Counted from the first letter of the stretch, positions 9,032-19,169 are shown. The stretch is DNA of 64,000 bases from Streptosporangium saharense (GCF_014203715.1 NZ_JACHJP010000005.1:372001-436000), one strand, 5' to 3'. Notes: generated by a model from the sequence alone, not told the origin. Program-made: numbers and translations.

Positions 9032-10215
9032 ACGGCGGGAGCGGCTCTCGGCCGGAAGCCCCCGGCGAGCGGCACGATCAGGGCCACCAGGACCGCGGCG
9101 GGCACGAACGCCCACCTGGGGCCCATGCCGTCGTTGACGCCGCCGACCACGGCCGCGCCGACCAGGAAGCCGACGTAGTTGAACACGTTGACCCGCGCGA
9201 TCGCCGTCTCCGCCCCGGCCCCGAGGCGCCCTGCGGCGGAGAACGACTGCGGCGCGACGACCGAGAGCCCCGCGCCGACCAGGCCGAACGCCAGGACGGC
9301 CACGACGACGCCGGGAGCCATGACCACACCGACGATCCCGGCCACCGCGATCACCGCGCCCGCACGGACGACCGGGGCCGGGCCGTACCTGCGCACGGCG
9401 AGATCACCGGGGACGCGGGCCAGGAGCATGGCCGCTTGATAGAGCAGGTAGGCGAACGGCACCAGCCAGCCGCCCGCCGCCAGGGCGTCGCTCATGTAGA
9501 GGGTGCTGTAGTTGGAGACCGCGGCGTCGCCGACGTACAGGAAGGCCATGGCCAGGCAGAGCGGCAGGATCGACCGCCACGGCACCCGCGCGGCGGGACC
9601 GGCCGCCTCCTCCGACGCCTTCTCCTCCGCCCGGCCGTACAGGCGGGGCAGCATGAGCGCGGAGGCCACGGCCCCGGCCAGCACGGGCACCGTGAACGAC
9701 CAGCCAAGGGCCACCCCCAGGGCGCTCGACGCGGAGTTGGCGGCGGCGCCGAGCAGCGAACCGACGCTCCACACGGCGTGGAAGCCGGTCAGGACGCTCA
9801 TGCCGTACCTGCGCTCGACCGCGACCGCCTGCATGTTCATCGCCGCGTCCACCGCCCCGACGAACAGGCCGAAGGCGGCGCAGAGCACGTAGAGCCCGGC
9901 CAGGCCGTCGTTCCAGCCGGACAGGGCGACCACGGCGCAGACGGCGAGCTGGGAGAACCGCAGCACCGGGGCGCTGCCGTACCTGGCGGCGAGGGGGGCG
10001 ACGGCGGCGCTGCCCACCCCCGCGATCACCGGGACCAGCAGCAGGACGAGCATCAGGTCGTCGTCACCGAGGCCGAACCTGTGCTGCAGGTCGATCACGT
10101 GGGTGATCAGCGTGGCGAAGCAGAGGCCCTGGACGAGGAAGGCGGCCCAGGTCGCCACACGGGCCTGCCTGTCGCGCCCGGTTCGCACCGGAGTTTGCGG
10201 GGGAGAGGACGGCAC
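9028..10215 (-). CDS. Major facilitator superfamily transporter
   Basis: A polytopic protein of about 395 residues with 11-12 hydrophobic helices and the MFS arrangement of two six-helix halves (for example AAFGLFVGAVDAAMNMQAVAVERRYG in the first half, LARVPGDLAVRRYGPAPVV in the second). It resembles the YbjJ/FucP-like fosmidomycin-type exporters, but its substrate is unknown. I prefer GTG 10215 as start because GGAGG sits 5 nt upstream; an in-frame TTG at 10230 is the alternative. It shares four bases of stop overlap with the IolB-like gene. Confidence 0.88.
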   Translation of the reverse strand: MPSSPPQTPVRTGRDRQARVATWAAFLVQGLCFATLITHVIDLQHRFGLGDDDLMLVLLLVPVIAGVGSAAVAPLAARYGSAPVLRFSQLAVCAVVALSGWNDGLAGLYVLCAAFGLFVGAVDAAMNMQAVAVERRYGMSVLTGFHAVWSVGSLLGAAANSASSALGVALGWSFTVPVLAGAVASALMLPRLYGRAEEKASEEAAGPAARVPWRSILPLCLAMAFLYVGDAAVSNYSTLYMSDALAAGGWLVPFAYLLYQAAMLLARVPGDLAVRRYGPAPVVRAGAVIAVAGIVGVVMAPGVVVAVLAFGLVGAGLSVVAPQSFSAAGRLGAGAETAIARVNVFNYVGFLVGAAVVGGVNDGMGPRWAFVPAAVLVALIVPLAGGFRPRAAPAV

Positions 10216-10346
10216 GACGGCCTCCAGCAAACATGAGGAGTGTTCAGGTTCCCGTCAGGGTAGGGGTGCCGTACCCGACGGTCAACGGACACTCACCCGG
10301 CAGTTTGGCAGCTACGGAACCGCACGGAAAGGCTTATGGTCGAGAG

Positions 10347-10949
10347 GTGGACAGCTACCCTCCCCCGGTGCCTCGCGATCCCGCGTACGAACCGCGCCCC
10401 GGCGACCTGAGGGCGGGCAACGACGACCGGGAACGGGTGGCCGCCGTGCTGGCCGACGCGCTCGCCGACGGCAGGCTCGGCCCCGACGAGCACGAGGAGC
10501 GCCTGTCCGCCGTCTACCAGGTCAGGACCCTGGGCGAGCTGGCCGCGATCACGACGGACCTGCTCCCGCCGGAGGAGCAGCCCCTGCGCACCGACGTACG
10601 GCCCGTCATGGCCTTCTTCGGCACCCAGAGGCACACGGGCCGCTGGGTGGTGCCCACCCGCTACTCCGCGACCGCGGTCTGTGCCAACGTCACTCTTGAC
10701 CTGCGCGAGGCGGTGCTCCAGTCGAACCACGTGACGCTGAACGTCACCGTGATGGCCGCGACCCTCACCCTGATCGTCCCCGAGGGCGTGCGCGTCGTGA
10801 TGCCCACCTCGGGGATCATGGCGGGCAGGAAGAACCAGGTCCCGCCCTCCCCGGACGGGCCGGTGATCGAGATCACCGGCCTCATCGCCATGGGCAACGT
10901 CGTCGCGAAGTCCCCCAAACGGCCCCGCCGGTCGTGGTTCCGCCGCTGA
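10347..10949 (+). CDS. DUF1707 (SHOCT-like) and LiaF-like C-terminal domain protein
   Basis: A 200-residue protein. Residues about 18-70 (LRAGNDDRERVAAVLADALADGRLGPDEHEERL) are a typical DUF1707 helix pair, common in actinobacterial envelope-associated proteins. The C-terminal half (MAFFGTQRHTGRWVVPTRYSAT, DLREAVL, VVMPTSGIMAGRKNQ) resembles the beta-helical LiaF/cell-wall stress response domain. It has no transmembrane segment. The GTG start at 10347 is chosen because the DUF1707 N-terminus begins there and TATGGT (10335-10340) ends 6 nt before it, a leaderless-gene spacing. It ends 1 bp from glpX on the opposite strand. Confidence 0.8.
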   Translation: MDSYPPPVPRDPAYEPRPGDLRAGNDDRERVAAVLADALADGRLGPDEHEERLSAVYQVRTLGELAAITTDLLPPEEQPLRTDVRPVMAFFGTQRHTGRWVVPTRYSATAVCANVTLDLREAVLQSNHVTLNVTVMAATLTLIVPEGVRVVMPTSGIMAGRKNQVPPSPDGPVIEITGLIAMGNVVAKSPKRPRRSWFRR

Positions 10950-10950
10950 G

Positions 10951-11985
10951 TCAGCTCGCGTTGTCGAAGTTGATCGCGCTGTAGGCCCGCAGCTTCCAGA
11001 GCTGGTGCTCACTCTCGATCTTGCGGATCGTGCCGGAACGGCCCCGCATGACCAGGGAGTTGGTCACCGCGCGCCCGCCACGGTAACGCACCCCCTGCAT
11101 CAGCTCGCCGTCGGTGACGCCGGTCGCAGCGAAGAAGACGTCGTCCGACCTGACCAGGTCGTCGGTGGTCAGTGTGGCGTCGAGGTCGAGACCGGCGTCC
11201 AGCGCCCTGCGCCGCTCGGCGTCGTCCTGCGGCCACAGCCTGCCCTGGATGACCCCGCCGAGGCACTTGAGCGCGCACGCGGCGATGATGCCCTCGGGGG
11301 TGCCGCCGATGCCGAGCATGAGGTCGACGCCGGTGCCCGCGCGGGCCGCCATGATGGCACCGGCCACGTCGCCGTCGGTGATGAGCTTGATCCGGGCGCC
11401 CGCCTCCCGGATCTGCCGGATGATCTTGTCATGACGCGGCCGGTCGAGGATGACCACGGTCACGTCGGACGGCTCGCCGCCCTTGGCACGTGCCACCGCG
11501 GCGATGTTGTCGGCGACCGGGGCGTTGATGTCCACGGCGTCGGCGGCCTCGGGGCCGGTGACCAGCTTGTCCATGTAGAAGACGGCCGAGGGGTCGTACA
11601 TCGAGCCGCGCTCGCTGACCGCGATGACCGAGATGCCGTTCGGCATGCCGAGCGCGGTCAACCGGGTGCCGTCGATCGGATCGACGGCCACGTCGCACTC
11701 GGCGCCGCTGCCGTCGCCGACGTGCTCGCCGTTGTAGAGCATCGGCGCGTTGTCCTTCTCACCCTCGCCGATCACCACGACGCCGTTCATCGACACGGTG
11801 TTGATCAGCTGGCGCATGGCGTTCACGGCGGCGCCGTCCGCGCCGTTCTTGTCACCCCGTCCGACCCAGCGGGCCGCGGACATCGCGGCCGCCTCGGTCA
11901 CCCGGACGAGTTCGAGGGCGAGGTTGCGATCAGGTGCGTGTTCACCCGTGGCGAGCGCGGCAGGGACGGTCGTCTGATCGGACAT
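10951..11985 (-). CDS. glpX: Fructose-1,6-bisphosphatase, class II (GlpX)
   Basis: A 344-residue class II FBPase that removes the C1 phosphate of fructose 1,6-bisphosphate in gluconeogenesis. It belongs to the Li+-sensitive phosphatase fold: [18 protein letters not shown] and [16 protein letters not shown] carry the acidic metal-binding residues, and [16 protein letters not shown] is conserved in GlpX. The start is ATG 11985 ([11 protein letters not shown]); 76 further in-frame upstream codons overlap the promoter and lack support. GlpX next to DUF4245, xseB, xseA and ispH is a conserved actinobacterial order. Confidence 0.95.
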   Translation of the reverse strand: MSDQTTVPAALATGEHAPDRNLALELVRVTEAAAMSAARWVGRGDKNGADGAAVNAMRQLINTVSMNGVVVIGEGEKDNAPMLYNGEHVGDGSGAECDVAVDPIDGTRLTALGMPNGISVIAVSERGSMYDPSAVFYMDKLVTGPEAADAVDINAPVADNIAAVARAKGGEPSDVTVVILDRPRHDKIIRQIREAGARIKLITDGDVAGAIMAARAGTGVDLMLGIGGTPEGIIAACALKCLGGVIQGRLWPQDDAERRRALDAGLDLDATLTTDDLVRSDDVFFAATGVTDGELMQGVRYRGGRAVTNSLVMRGRSGTIRKIESEHQLWKLRAYSAINFDNAS

Positions 11986-12070
11986 GGCGGAGGGCCCCTC
12001 TCGTGGATTGCTGCACATCGATGGTAGTTGTCCCCCTTCTGACCGAGCAGCGGAGGATAATGTCCCGACG

Positions 12071-12673
12071 ATGAGCGGTGACACGGAACGGGTGGCGACA
12101 GGCGCGGGCGCACGCACCTCGGAACGGGGTGCCGCGACCCGTACGGCCCTGCTCTCCTCGGCCAGGGACGCCTTCCTGGCCAGCGGTTTCGCCGACACCG
12201 GCGTCAACGACATCGTCGCCCACGCCCAGGCCAGCGTCGGCAGCCTCTACCACCACTTCTCCGGCAAGGCCGACCTCTACCTGGCGCTGTTCGAGGAGTT
12301 CCAGGAGCGGCAGACCCTGCGGACCACACAGGCAGTCCACGCGGCCCTCACCACCGGCGAGGACGAGCCCGTACGGCTGTTCGTCGCGGGCGCCCGCGCC
12401 TACCTCGACGGCTGCCTGGCCGAACGCGAGATCGCCGCGCTCTTCCTGCGCGGCGACGGGCCACCCGGTTTCGAGGTCGTCATGCGCGAGCGCCTCCGCC
12501 AGTGGACCACGCGCGCCGCCAGCCTGTTCGACGACGAGAACGCGCTGGTCGTGGTGCTCGCCGGGGCACTGAACGCCGCCGTCACCGAGGTCGTCCTGTC
12601 GGAGGACGAGGACGTCGCCCGCGCCCTCGCCGAGGACGTCCTGGGCATCATCGGGCAGATCCGACGCCCCTGA
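12071..12673 (+). CDS. TetR/AcrR-family transcriptional regulator
   Basis: A 200-residue regulator with an N-terminal TetR HTH (about residues 22-68: [44 protein letters not shown]) and a variable all-helical ligand domain. It is divergent from glpX and upstream of the DUF4245 gene, so it may repress one of them or itself. TAATGT at 12058-12063 lies 7 nt before the ATG, which suggests a leaderless transcript; GGAGG is also present but 14 nt away. The ligand is unknown. Confidence 0.92.
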   Translation: MSGDTERVATGAGARTSERGAATRTALLSSARDAFLASGFADTGVNDIVAHAQASVGSLYHHFSGKADLYLALFEEFQERQTLRTTQAVHAALTTGEDEPVRLFVAGARAYLDGCLAEREIAALFLRGDGPPGFEVVMRERLRQWTTRAASLFDDENALVVVLAGALNAAVTEVVLSEDEDVARALAEDVLGIIGQIRRP

Positions 12674-12705
12674 GGCGGGGGCACCCCCGTGAGCGGATAG
12701 TCTCG

Positions 12706-13257
12706 ATGGTCGTGCGACGGTTCACTCAGGGTTTCTACGGCTACGCGTTCGCGATGATGGTCTGTCTCGCGGGCGTCGGCGTCTTTCTCCTGATCACTCC
12801 GCAGAGCCGTACCGAGCACATCCCCAGCGTCAACTTCTCCATCGACGTGGCCAACATGCGCCGGGACGCCTCCTACCAGGTGTGGACCCCGGACCCCGTG
12901 CTCGCCAACTGGGTGCCGACGAGCTCGCGGATGACCCGGGGCAAGGACAGCGAGGGCAGGGCGACCGTGACCTGGCGGCTCGGCTTCGCCACCGCCAAGC
13001 GCGCCCACGCCCTGCTCGCCCAGAGCGACGAGCGGCCCGCGGCCGGGTTCGCCAACCGGATGGCCAACAGCGACAAGCCCCAGGGCAGCGTCCAGGTCAA
13101 CGGGGTGACCTGGGAGAAGCGCTTCCGCGAGGACAAGAACCAGCGCTCCCTGGTGAGGTTCCTGCCCGACGCCACGCTCGTCGTCACCGGAACCGCCCAG
13201 TGGGACGAGCTGTCCGCCCTGGCCGCGACCCTCAAACAGCAGTCCAAACTGACCTAG
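12706..13257 (+). CDS. DUF4245-family single-pass membrane protein
   Basis: A 183-residue protein with one N-terminal transmembrane helix (about residues 9-31, YGYAFAMMVCLAGVGVFLLIT) and an extracytoplasmic domain containing YQVWTPDPVLANWVPTSSRMT and the WxLGF-type core of DUF4245. The family is conserved in Actinobacteria beside glpX and xseB, but its role is unknown. The start ATG lies just after a GATAGT -10-like hexamer. Its stop codon shares CTAG with the convergent xseB stop. Confidence 0.88.
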   Translation: MVVRRFTQGFYGYAFAMMVCLAGVGVFLLITPQSRTEHIPSVNFSIDVANMRRDASYQVWTPDPVLANWVPTSSRMTRGKDSEGRATVTWRLGFATAKRAHALLAQSDERPAAGFANRMANSDKPQGSVQVNGVTWEKRFREDKNQRSLVRFLPDATLVVTGTAQWDELSALAATLKQQSKLT

Positions 13258-13493
13258 AAGGTCTGGAAGGGCGCGTCTCCCGCCGCGTCAGGCCCCCTGC
13301 GCTGCGCCATGGCCGCCGCCAGCTTCACCCTGGCGCCCTGCAGCCACTCCTCGCACAGTGCCGCGAGCCTCTCGCCCCGCTCCCAGAGCTGGATGGACTC
13401 CTCAAGCGTGAGCCCGCCCGCCTCAAGACGGCGGACCACCTCGGTCAGCTCCTCGCGCGCCTGCTCGTACGACGGTGTCTTCTCATCGGCCAC
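13254..13493 (-). CDS. xseB: Exodeoxyribonuclease VII small subunit
   Basis: A 79-residue helical XseB subunit, identified by the pattern SYEQAREELTEVVRRLEAGGLTLEESIQLWERGERLAALCEEWL. It binds along the long helix of XseA to form exonuclease VII, which degrades single-stranded DNA in both directions. The start is GTG 13493. Unusually the GNAT gene sits between xseB and xseA on the opposite strand, so the two subunits cannot share a simple gap-free operon unless it runs through the antisense gene. Confidence 0.93.
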   Translation of the reverse strand: MADEKTPSYEQAREELTEVVRRLEAGGLTLEESIQLWERGERLAALCEEWLQGARVKLAAAMAQRRGPDAAGDAPFQTF

Positions 13494-13555
13494 GGCCCCA
13501 CCTTAGTGCGGACCCCACCGGGCGCCGACGATCTTCAGCCTGGGAGACTGGGCCG

Positions 13556-14026
13556 ATGAGTGTTCGTCCCGCGACATCCGAGGATATCCCCGAGCTGGTA
13601 CGGCTCCGCCAGATCCTGGCCGACCGCATGGCGATGGACGGCAGTTTCCCGGTCGACGACACCTGGTCGGAGTCCTACGCCGACAGCCTCACCGAGCGGA
13701 TCGGCAGCTCCGACACCGCCGTCTACGTGGTCGACGCCCCCGACGGAAGACTCGCCTCCTGCGGGATCGGCCTCATCTTCGACCGCTTCCCCGGTCCCGG
13801 CCTGCCCGACGGGCGCTACGGCTACATCCAGGGCATGACCACCGACCCCGGTCACCGCAGGCTGGGGTACGGCAGAGCCGTCATGACGGCCCTCATGGCG
13901 TGGTACCGCGCCAGGGACATCCGTAGGATCGACCTGCACGCCACCCCCGAGGCCGCGCCGCTCTACCAGGAGATGGGCTTCACGGCCGACGGCTACCCCT
14001 CGCTCACGTGGCGGAGTCTCTCCTGA
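13556..14026 (+). CDS. GNAT-family N-acetyltransferase
   Basis: A 156-residue GCN5-related acetyltransferase. The acetyl-CoA pyrophosphate-binding motif A is visible as [21 protein letters not shown], and motif B is [17 protein letters not shown]. The acceptor substrate is unknown. It lies head-in between xseB and xseA on the other strand, and its last 23 bp overlap the end of xseA. GAGACT ends 6 nt before the ATG with no Shine-Dalgarno sequence, so it may be leaderless. Confidence 0.9.
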   Translation: MSVRPATSEDIPELVRLRQILADRMAMDGSFPVDDTWSESYADSLTERIGSSDTAVYVVDAPDGRLASCGIGLIFDRFPGPGLPDGRYGYIQGMTTDPGHRRLGYGRAVMTALMAWYRARDIRRIDLHATPEAAPLYQEMGFTADGYPSLTWRSLS

Positions 14027-15212
14027 CGCTCACCCGGTCGTCGGGGAAGCGCACCGTCAGCTCGTCGCCGGGAGCGACGTCGGCCGCCCGCCGTACGACC
14101 TCGCCGTCGGGACGCTGCACGATCGCGTAGCCGCGCTCCAGCGTCGCTGCGGGCGACAATGCGACCAGCCGGGCCCTCAGATGCCCCAGGGAGTCCTCGG
14201 CGCGGTCGAGGGAGGCCCCCAGGGAGCGCCTGGCACGGTCCCTGAGCTGCTCGGCCTGCTCGGCCCTGCGCTCGATCTCCCTGACCGGGTCGGCCAGCGC
14301 GGGCCGGGACCGTACGGCCGCCAGCCAGGACAGCTCACGGTCGAGCCACCCGCCCGCGACCCTGCGCCCCCGGTCGCGGAGCTGGCGCACGAGCGTGAGC
14401 TGCTCGCCGACGTCGGGCACGACCTTCTTGGCCGCGTCCGTCGGCGTCGAGGCCCGCACGTCGGCGACCATGTCGAGCAGCGGATTGTCCTGCTCGTGGC
14501 CGATGGCGCTGACCACCGGCGTACGGCAGGCCGCCACGGCCCTGACCAGCGACTCGTCGGAGAAGGGCAAAAGATCCTCAAGGGATCCGCCGCCCCGCGC
14601 GACCACGATGACCTCGACCTCACCGTCCGCGTCCAGCTTGCGCAGCGCCTCGGTGACCTCGGTGACGGCGTACGGCCCCTGCACGGCGACGTTCTCGACC
14701 TTGAACCGCACCGCGGGCCAGCGGCGCCGCGCGTTCTCCAGCACGTCGCGCTCGGCGGCCGAGTCACGGCCGCAGACCAGCCCGACGACCCCGGGCAGGA
14801 ACGGCAGCCGCCGCTTGCGGTCCACCTTGAACAGCCCCTCGGAGGCGAGCAGCTGGCGCAGGCGCTCAAGCCTGGCCAGCAGCTCGCCGACCCCGACGGG
14901 TCGCATCTCCAGGGCGGTGAAGGCGAAAGACCCTTTGTTGACCCAGAAGTCCGGCTTCAGGTGCATGACGACCCGGGCGCCGTCCACGGGCCGGGGGACG
15001 GTCGCCTCGTACACGCCGCGCGGGCAGGTGACACGGGCCGACACGTTGGCCACCGGGTCGCGCAGGGTCAGGAACACCGTGCCACCCCGGGCGGTCAGCT
15101 CGGTGATCTGTCCCTCGACCCAGACGGTGCCGAGCTTGCCGATCCAGCCGCCGACCATCTGCAGCACCGTGCGGACGGGAAGCGGCTGTTCGGGGGTGGT
15201 CTTCGAGGTCAT
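14004..15212 (-). CDS. xseA: Exodeoxyribonuclease VII large subunit
   Basis: The catalytic subunit (402 residues) of exonuclease VII. An N-terminal OB-fold ([22 protein letters not shown]) is followed by the catalytic core with the conserved [23 protein letters not shown] and [27 protein letters not shown] motifs, then a long coiled-coil helix that binds XseB. The C-terminus has ERGYAIV. Length is normal. It sits with xseB and ispH in the usual actinobacterial order, here interrupted by the antisense GNAT gene. Confidence 0.95.
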   Translation of the reverse strand: MTSKTTPEQPLPVRTVLQMVGGWIGKLGTVWVEGQITELTARGGTVFLTLRDPVANVSARVTCPRGVYEATVPRPVDGARVVMHLKPDFWVNKGSFAFTALEMRPVGVGELLARLERLRQLLASEGLFKVDRKRRLPFLPGVVGLVCGRDSAAERDVLENARRRWPAVRFKVENVAVQGPYAVTEVTEALRKLDADGEVEVIVVARGGGSLEDLLPFSDESLVRAVAACRTPVVSAIGHEQDNPLLDMVADVRASTPTDAAKKVVPDVGEQLTLVRQLRDRGRRVAGGWLDRELSWLAAVRSRPALADPVREIERRAEQAEQLRDRARRSLGASLDRAEDSLGHLRARLVALSPAATLERGYAIVQRPDGEVVRRAADVAPGDELTVRFPDDRVSVRRDSAT

Positions 15213-15240
15213 GTCCGCAGAGCCTACGCGGCTCCGATCA

Positions 15241-16020
15241 TCATTCGGCGGCCCGGAGCTTGGCCAGGCGGTTCTCGTACATGCGCACGACCTCCGGCCT
15301 GTCCGAGGTGGCCCGCTCGTAGGCGAGCAGGTCGCCGATCTGCTCGGCGGACTTGCCGCGCATCCGGGCGCGCAGGGAGGCGATCGTCAGGGTGGAGTAC
15401 CCCGGCATCGGCTCCACGAGGGCGCTCTCCTCCGCGACTTCGGGGGCTTTAGGAGTTTCGGGGACCTTGACCTGCGAAGGGGCCTTGGTGGGGATTTCGG
15501 CGGAGGGCTCGACGGCCTCGGGGGCCTTGGCGGTCTCGGCGACTGCCGCGGCGGGGGTCTCAGCGGGGGTTTCGGCGGGAGTTTCGGTGGGGGCCTTGGC
15601 GGCGGCGGGCTTGGCGGGGGTGAAGATGACGGGCTCGGGACGCGCCTTGGCGCCGTTCGCCTCGGCCCTGGGCTCGACGGTCTCGACGACCTCGACGGCC
15701 TCCTCGGACTTCTCCTGGGAGGGGCGCGGGGCGAAGATGACCGGCTCGCGGCGGGCGGGCTTGTCGGCGGGGGTCTCGCCGGTGGCCTGCTCGGTGGTCT
15801 CGGTGGTGTCCGTCTCCTCGTCCCGGCCCTGCCCGGCGAGACGCCTGATCCTGTCCTTCACGCGGCCGCCGAACTGCAGCGCCTGGCCGACCCCGCTCAG
15901 CGCGCTCTGCAGCACGTAGAGCGGCAGATCCTTGGTCGTCTTCTCCTTGAACTCCTCGCGACTGGAAAGTGCCTCGCGCACGTTTTTGGTGACATTGCGA
16001 ACGATGTCGGGGACTGACAT
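15241..16020 (-). CDS. Lipid droplet-associated-type protein (MLDS/phasin-like)
   Basis: A 259-residue protein in three parts. An amphipathic N-terminus ([44 protein letters not shown]) is typical of actinobacterial lipid-droplet/PHA-associated proteins. A long Glu/Pro/Ala-rich disordered linker carries TPAET repeats and two copies of a REPVIF(A/T)P segment. The short C-terminal domain ([40 protein letters not shown]) is conserved next to ispH/xseA. The expected role is coating of storage-lipid droplets, by analogy with the Rhodococcus protein. GGGAG precedes ATG 16020. Confidence 0.7.
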   Translation of the reverse strand: MSVPDIVRNVTKNVREALSSREEFKEKTTKDLPLYVLQSALSGVGQALQFGGRVKDRIRRLAGQGRDEETDTTETTEQATGETPADKPARREPVIFAPRPSQEKSEEAVEVVETVEPRAEANGAKARPEPVIFTPAKPAAAKAPTETPAETPAETPAAAVAETAKAPEAVEPSAEIPTKAPSQVKVPETPKAPEVAEESALVEPMPGYSTLTIASLRARMRGKSAEQIGDLLAYERATSDRPEVVRMYENRLAKLRAAE

Positions 16021-16128
16021 GTCGTCTCCCTGAAGGATCTGTTTTGGTCGTTCCGTATGGCAAGTGTCGGGCAAGACGATGCCTCGTGTGGCCACAGGAC
16101 GAGTGGGCGCTCCACGTAGCATAAGAAC

Positions 16129-17097
16129 ATGACGTCAGAGACCCCCACGATCCGGCGTGTCCTGGTGGCCAAGCCACGCGGTTACTGTGCCGGAGTGGAC
16201 CGCGCGGTCCAGGCCGTTGAGAAGGCCCTGGAGCAGTACGGCGCGCCCATCTACGTCCGCAAACAGATCGTCCACAACACCCACGTGGTGCGGACGCTCG
16301 AACAGCGCGGCGCCATCTTCGTCGAGGAGACCGAGGAGGTGCCCGAGGGGGCCATCGTCGTCTTCTCCGCGCACGGGGTCTCCCCGGCCGTCCACCAGGA
16401 GGCCGCGCGACGCCGCCTGCGGACCATCGACGCCACCTGCCCGCTGGTCACCAAGGTGCACAACGAGGCCAGGCGCTTCGCCTCCCAGGACTACGACATC
16501 CTCCTCATCGGCCACGAGGGCCACGAGGAGGTCGAGGGCACCGCGGGCGAGGCCCCCGAGCACATCCAGCTCGTGGACGGCCTCGACTCGGTCGACACGG
16601 TCAAGGTGCGCGACCCCGAGCGGCTGGTGTGGCTGTCGCAGACCACGCTGTCGGTCGACGAGACCACCGAGACGGTCTCCCGGCTCAAGGCGCGCTTCCC
16701 GAACCTCATCGACCCGCCGAGCGACGACATCTGCTACGCCACGCAGAACCGCCAGGTCGCGGTCAAGGAGATCGCGGCCCAGGCCCAGCTCGTCATCGTC
16801 GTCGGCTCGGAGAACTCCTCGAACTCCAAGCGCCTGGTCGAGGTCGCCCTCGACCACGGGGCCGACGCCTCCTACCTGGTCGACAACGCCTCGTTCGTCA
16901 AGGACGAGTGGCTCGACGGCGTCACGACCGTCGGGGTGACCAGCGGCGCCTCCGTCCCCGACGAACTGGTCGCCGGGGTCCTGGCCAAGCTCGCCGAGCA
17001 CGGCTTCGACACCGTCGAGGAGGTCGAGTCGGTCGAGGAGAGCGTCCGTTTCGCCCTGCCGCACGAGCTGCGCAAGGACCTGCGCGCCACCGTCTGA
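16129..17097 (+). CDS. ispH: 4-hydroxy-3-methylbut-2-enyl diphosphate reductase (IspH/LytB)
   Basis: The last enzyme of the MEP isoprenoid pathway, converting HMBPP to IPP and DMAPP (322 residues). The three iron-sulfur cysteines are in [23 protein letters not shown] and [10 protein letters not shown], with the conserved HNTHVV and [10 protein letters not shown] substrate-binding segments. The ATG is preceded by TAGCAT (16117-16122) at 6 nt with no Shine-Dalgarno sequence, so it is probably leaderless. It is divergent from the lipid-droplet protein gene. Confidence 0.96.
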   Translation: MTSETPTIRRVLVAKPRGYCAGVDRAVQAVEKALEQYGAPIYVRKQIVHNTHVVRTLEQRGAIFVEETEEVPEGAIVVFSAHGVSPAVHQEAARRRLRTIDATCPLVTKVHNEARRFASQDYDILLIGHEGHEEVEGTAGEAPEHIQLVDGLDSVDTVKVRDPERLVWLSQTTLSVDETTETVSRLKARFPNLIDPPSDDICYATQNRQVAVKEIAAQAQLVIVVGSENSSNSKRLVEVALDHGADASYLVDNASFVKDEWLDGVTTVGVTSGASVPDELVAGVLAKLAEHGFDTVEEVESVEESVRFALPHELRKDLRATV

Positions 17098-17116
17098 CCC
17101 GTTCCCCGACCACCCC

Positions 17117-17145
17117 GGTGCCGTACGGCCCCGCCGTACGGCACC
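17117..17145. terminator. Bidirectional hairpin between ispH and the DUF6542 gene
   Basis: A perfect 13 bp inverted repeat (arms 17117-17129 and 17133-17145, loop CCC) containing the GCCGTACGGC core lies between the two convergent stop codons. It has no T-tract, as is common for actinobacterial terminators. Confidence 0.75.
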
Positions 17146-17151
17146 CGCGTC

Positions 17152-17805
17152 CTACCGGCCGTCAGCCGCCTGCTCCTGGGTGGGCTGGTCGTCGCGCGGC
17201 GTGCCGTACACCTTGGGCTCGAAGTAGCCCTCGGGCTCGGGGGCGAAACCCGCGCCGCCCGCCTTCTGCCGCGCGGGGGCGGGTCCCGCCGCCCGCAGCT
17301 CCTCGCGCAGCTCGCGCACGCACGTGGCCAGGCCGCGCCGCCAGGCGACGAGCAGGACCAGCAGCGACCCCGCGAACAGCCAGGGAGCGTTGGCCGACAG
17401 GATCGCGAACATGCCCAGCCCGAACGCCTGGACCGGCACCTTCGCCCCCAGGGAACCGACGGCCTCGGTGATCAGCGCCGCGATGAAGAAGACCAGAGGC
17501 GGGCAGACCACCAGCGAGAGCAGGTCACGCCGGTTCACCAGCACGACAGCGCCCGCGCAGCCGACCACGAACGTCAGACCGAGCAGCGCCGAAGGCCCGA
17601 ACACCGCCTGGAGCACCCTGCCCACGAGCGTCGCGACCAGCACGAGCGCGATCGCGCCCCTGGCGGTCAGCCGTACACCGCCTCCGGACGGTTTGCGCCC
17701 GGTCCCGCCCGCAGGACTCGCTCCGCCCGCCCGGGTGGCTCCCCCAAGCGGTTGTCCGTCGCCTCGCTCGTTCACCACTCCGCCCCCCTCGACCTCGGCC
17801 CTCAT
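17152..17805 (-). CDS. DUF6542-type membrane protein, hypothetical
   Basis: A 217-residue protein. After a Gly-rich N-terminus come about four transmembrane helices (residues roughly 48-165: IALVLVATLVGRVLQAVFG, LLGLTFVVGCAGAVVLV, CPPLVFFIAALI, WLFAGSLLVLLVAW) and a cytoplasmic tail with EPEGYFEPKVYGTPR. The layout matches actinobacterial DUF6542 proteins that lie beside ispH and ychF; the function is unknown. AAGGG precedes ATG 17805. A GTG at codon 10 is an alternative start. Confidence 0.75.
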   Translation of the reverse strand: MRAEVEGGGVVNERGDGQPLGGATRAGGASPAGGTGRKPSGGGVRLTARGAIALVLVATLVGRVLQAVFGPSALLGLTFVVGCAGAVVLVNRRDLLSLVVCPPLVFFIAALITEAVGSLGAKVPVQAFGLGMFAILSANAPWLFAGSLLVLLVAWRRGLATCVRELREELRAAGPAPARQKAGGAGFAPEPEGYFEPKVYGTPRDDQPTQEQAADGR

Positions 17806-17852
17806 CGACCCTTCTGCTCTGCCCGCCTGCGCTCACGCGGGGAACAGCATCT

Positions 17853-19169
17853 CTAGGGCAGGTCGCCCGCCAACTTACCGTTCAGGCGGGAGATGGGGGA
17901 CGGGCTTGACTCCTCTTCTCCCAGCAGTTCGGGCGAGGTCAGCGCCCGCGGCAGGTTCTCGATGCTCTGGGGGCCGTCCAGCTCGCCGTCGACCAGCCCC
18001 AGATCGTTCAGTTTGCGCGCGCTCACCAGGACCCGGCTCTCCAGGGAGCCGACCGTACGGTTGTACGCCTCGACCGCCCTGCCCAGGGAACGGCCCATCG
18101 TCTCCATGTTCTGCCCCAGGGTGCCCAGCCGTTCGTAGAGCTCCTTGCCCAGCTCGAAGACGGCCCGCGCGTTCTCGCTGAGCGCCGCCTGCTGCCAGGC
18201 GTAGTGCGCGGTGCGGAGCATCGTGATCAGCGTGGTCGGCGTCGCGATGTGCACCCGGCGCCGCATGGCGTACTCCAGCAGGCCGGGATCGCGTTCGAGG
18301 GCGGGCGCGAGGAACGCCTCACCGGGGATGAACAGCACCATGAACTCGGGCGCCGGACTGAACGCCTGCCAGTAGGCCTTGCCCGCCAGCCGGTCCACGT
18401 GCTCGCGCACGTGCCGGGCGTGGCTGTCCAGCCTGACCGACTGGTGGTCGGGATCTGCCGACTCCGCGGCCTCCAGGTAGGCGGCGAGAGAGACCTTGGA
18501 GTCGACCACGATGTTCTTGCCGCCCGCGAGCCGTACGACCATGTCGGGCCTGAGAGCGCCGTCGGCGGTGGCGACGCTCGCCTGCTCGTCGAAGTCGCAG
18601 AAGCGCTGCATCCCGGCGATCTCGGCGACCCTGCGCAACTGCAGCTCACCCCACCTGCCCCTGGCCTCGGGCCGCTGCAGCGCCCGCACCAGCGCCGTCG
18701 TCTGCAGGCGGAGCTGCTCGTTGCTCTCCCTGACCACGTCGATGTGCTTGGCCAGCTCGGCGTGGGCGGCCCGCTGGCCCGCCTGGGTGTCGCGAAGCTG
18801 CGTCTCGACCCGCGCCAGGGTGTCCTTCAGCGGCTCGATCAGGTGCTCGACGGCCTGCTTGCGCTGTTCGAGCTCACCCGCGGCCTCCGCCCTGCCCGCC
18901 GCGAGCCTGGTCTCGGCCAGTTCGAGGAAGCGCAGGTTGTTGACGTCGAGCGCCTTGGCCGACAGCGCCTGGAACCGGTCGGTGAGCTGCCCCTCGACGT
19001 AGGCGAGCTTCTCCTCCGCGGCCTTCGCCCTGGCCTCGGCGTCCGCCATGCGCGCCACGACGTGGTCGGAGGTGGCGGAGGCGCGGGACTTACCGAGCAG
19101 GAACCCGATGGCGAGCCCGGCGGCGAGACCTACGGCCAGTTGGAAGGCGAGCGCCATGACATCCACCAC
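17853..19169 (-). CDS. rmuC: DNA recombination protein RmuC
   Basis: A 438-residue protein with an N-terminal membrane helix (about residues 5-25), a long coiled coil (about 45-165) and the RmuC nuclease-like core with GRWGELQLRRVAEIAGM, DMVVRLAGGKNIVVDSKVSLAAY and VLFIPGEAFLAPALERDPGLLEYAM. RmuC limits recombination at inverted repeats and is related to restriction endonuclease-fold proteins. Two adjacent GTG codons (19169, 19166) and ATG 19157 are all possible starts. It is divergent from ychF. Confidence 0.93.
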   Translation of the reverse strand: MVDVMALAFQLAVGLAAGLAIGFLLGKSRASATSDHVVARMADAEARAKAAEEKLAYVEGQLTDRFQALSAKALDVNNLRFLELAETRLAAGRAEAAGELEQRKQAVEHLIEPLKDTLARVETQLRDTQAGQRAAHAELAKHIDVVRESNEQLRLQTTALVRALQRPEARGRWGELQLRRVAEIAGMQRFCDFDEQASVATADGALRPDMVVRLAGGKNIVVDSKVSLAAYLEAAESADPDHQSVRLDSHARHVREHVDRLAGKAYWQAFSPAPEFMVLFIPGEAFLAPALERDPGLLEYAMRRRVHIATPTTLITMLRTAHYAWQQAALSENARAVFELGKELYERLGTLGQNMETMGRSLGRAVEAYNRTVGSLESRVLVSARKLNDLGLVDGELDGPQSIENLPRALTSPELLGEEESSPSPISRLNGKLAGDLP

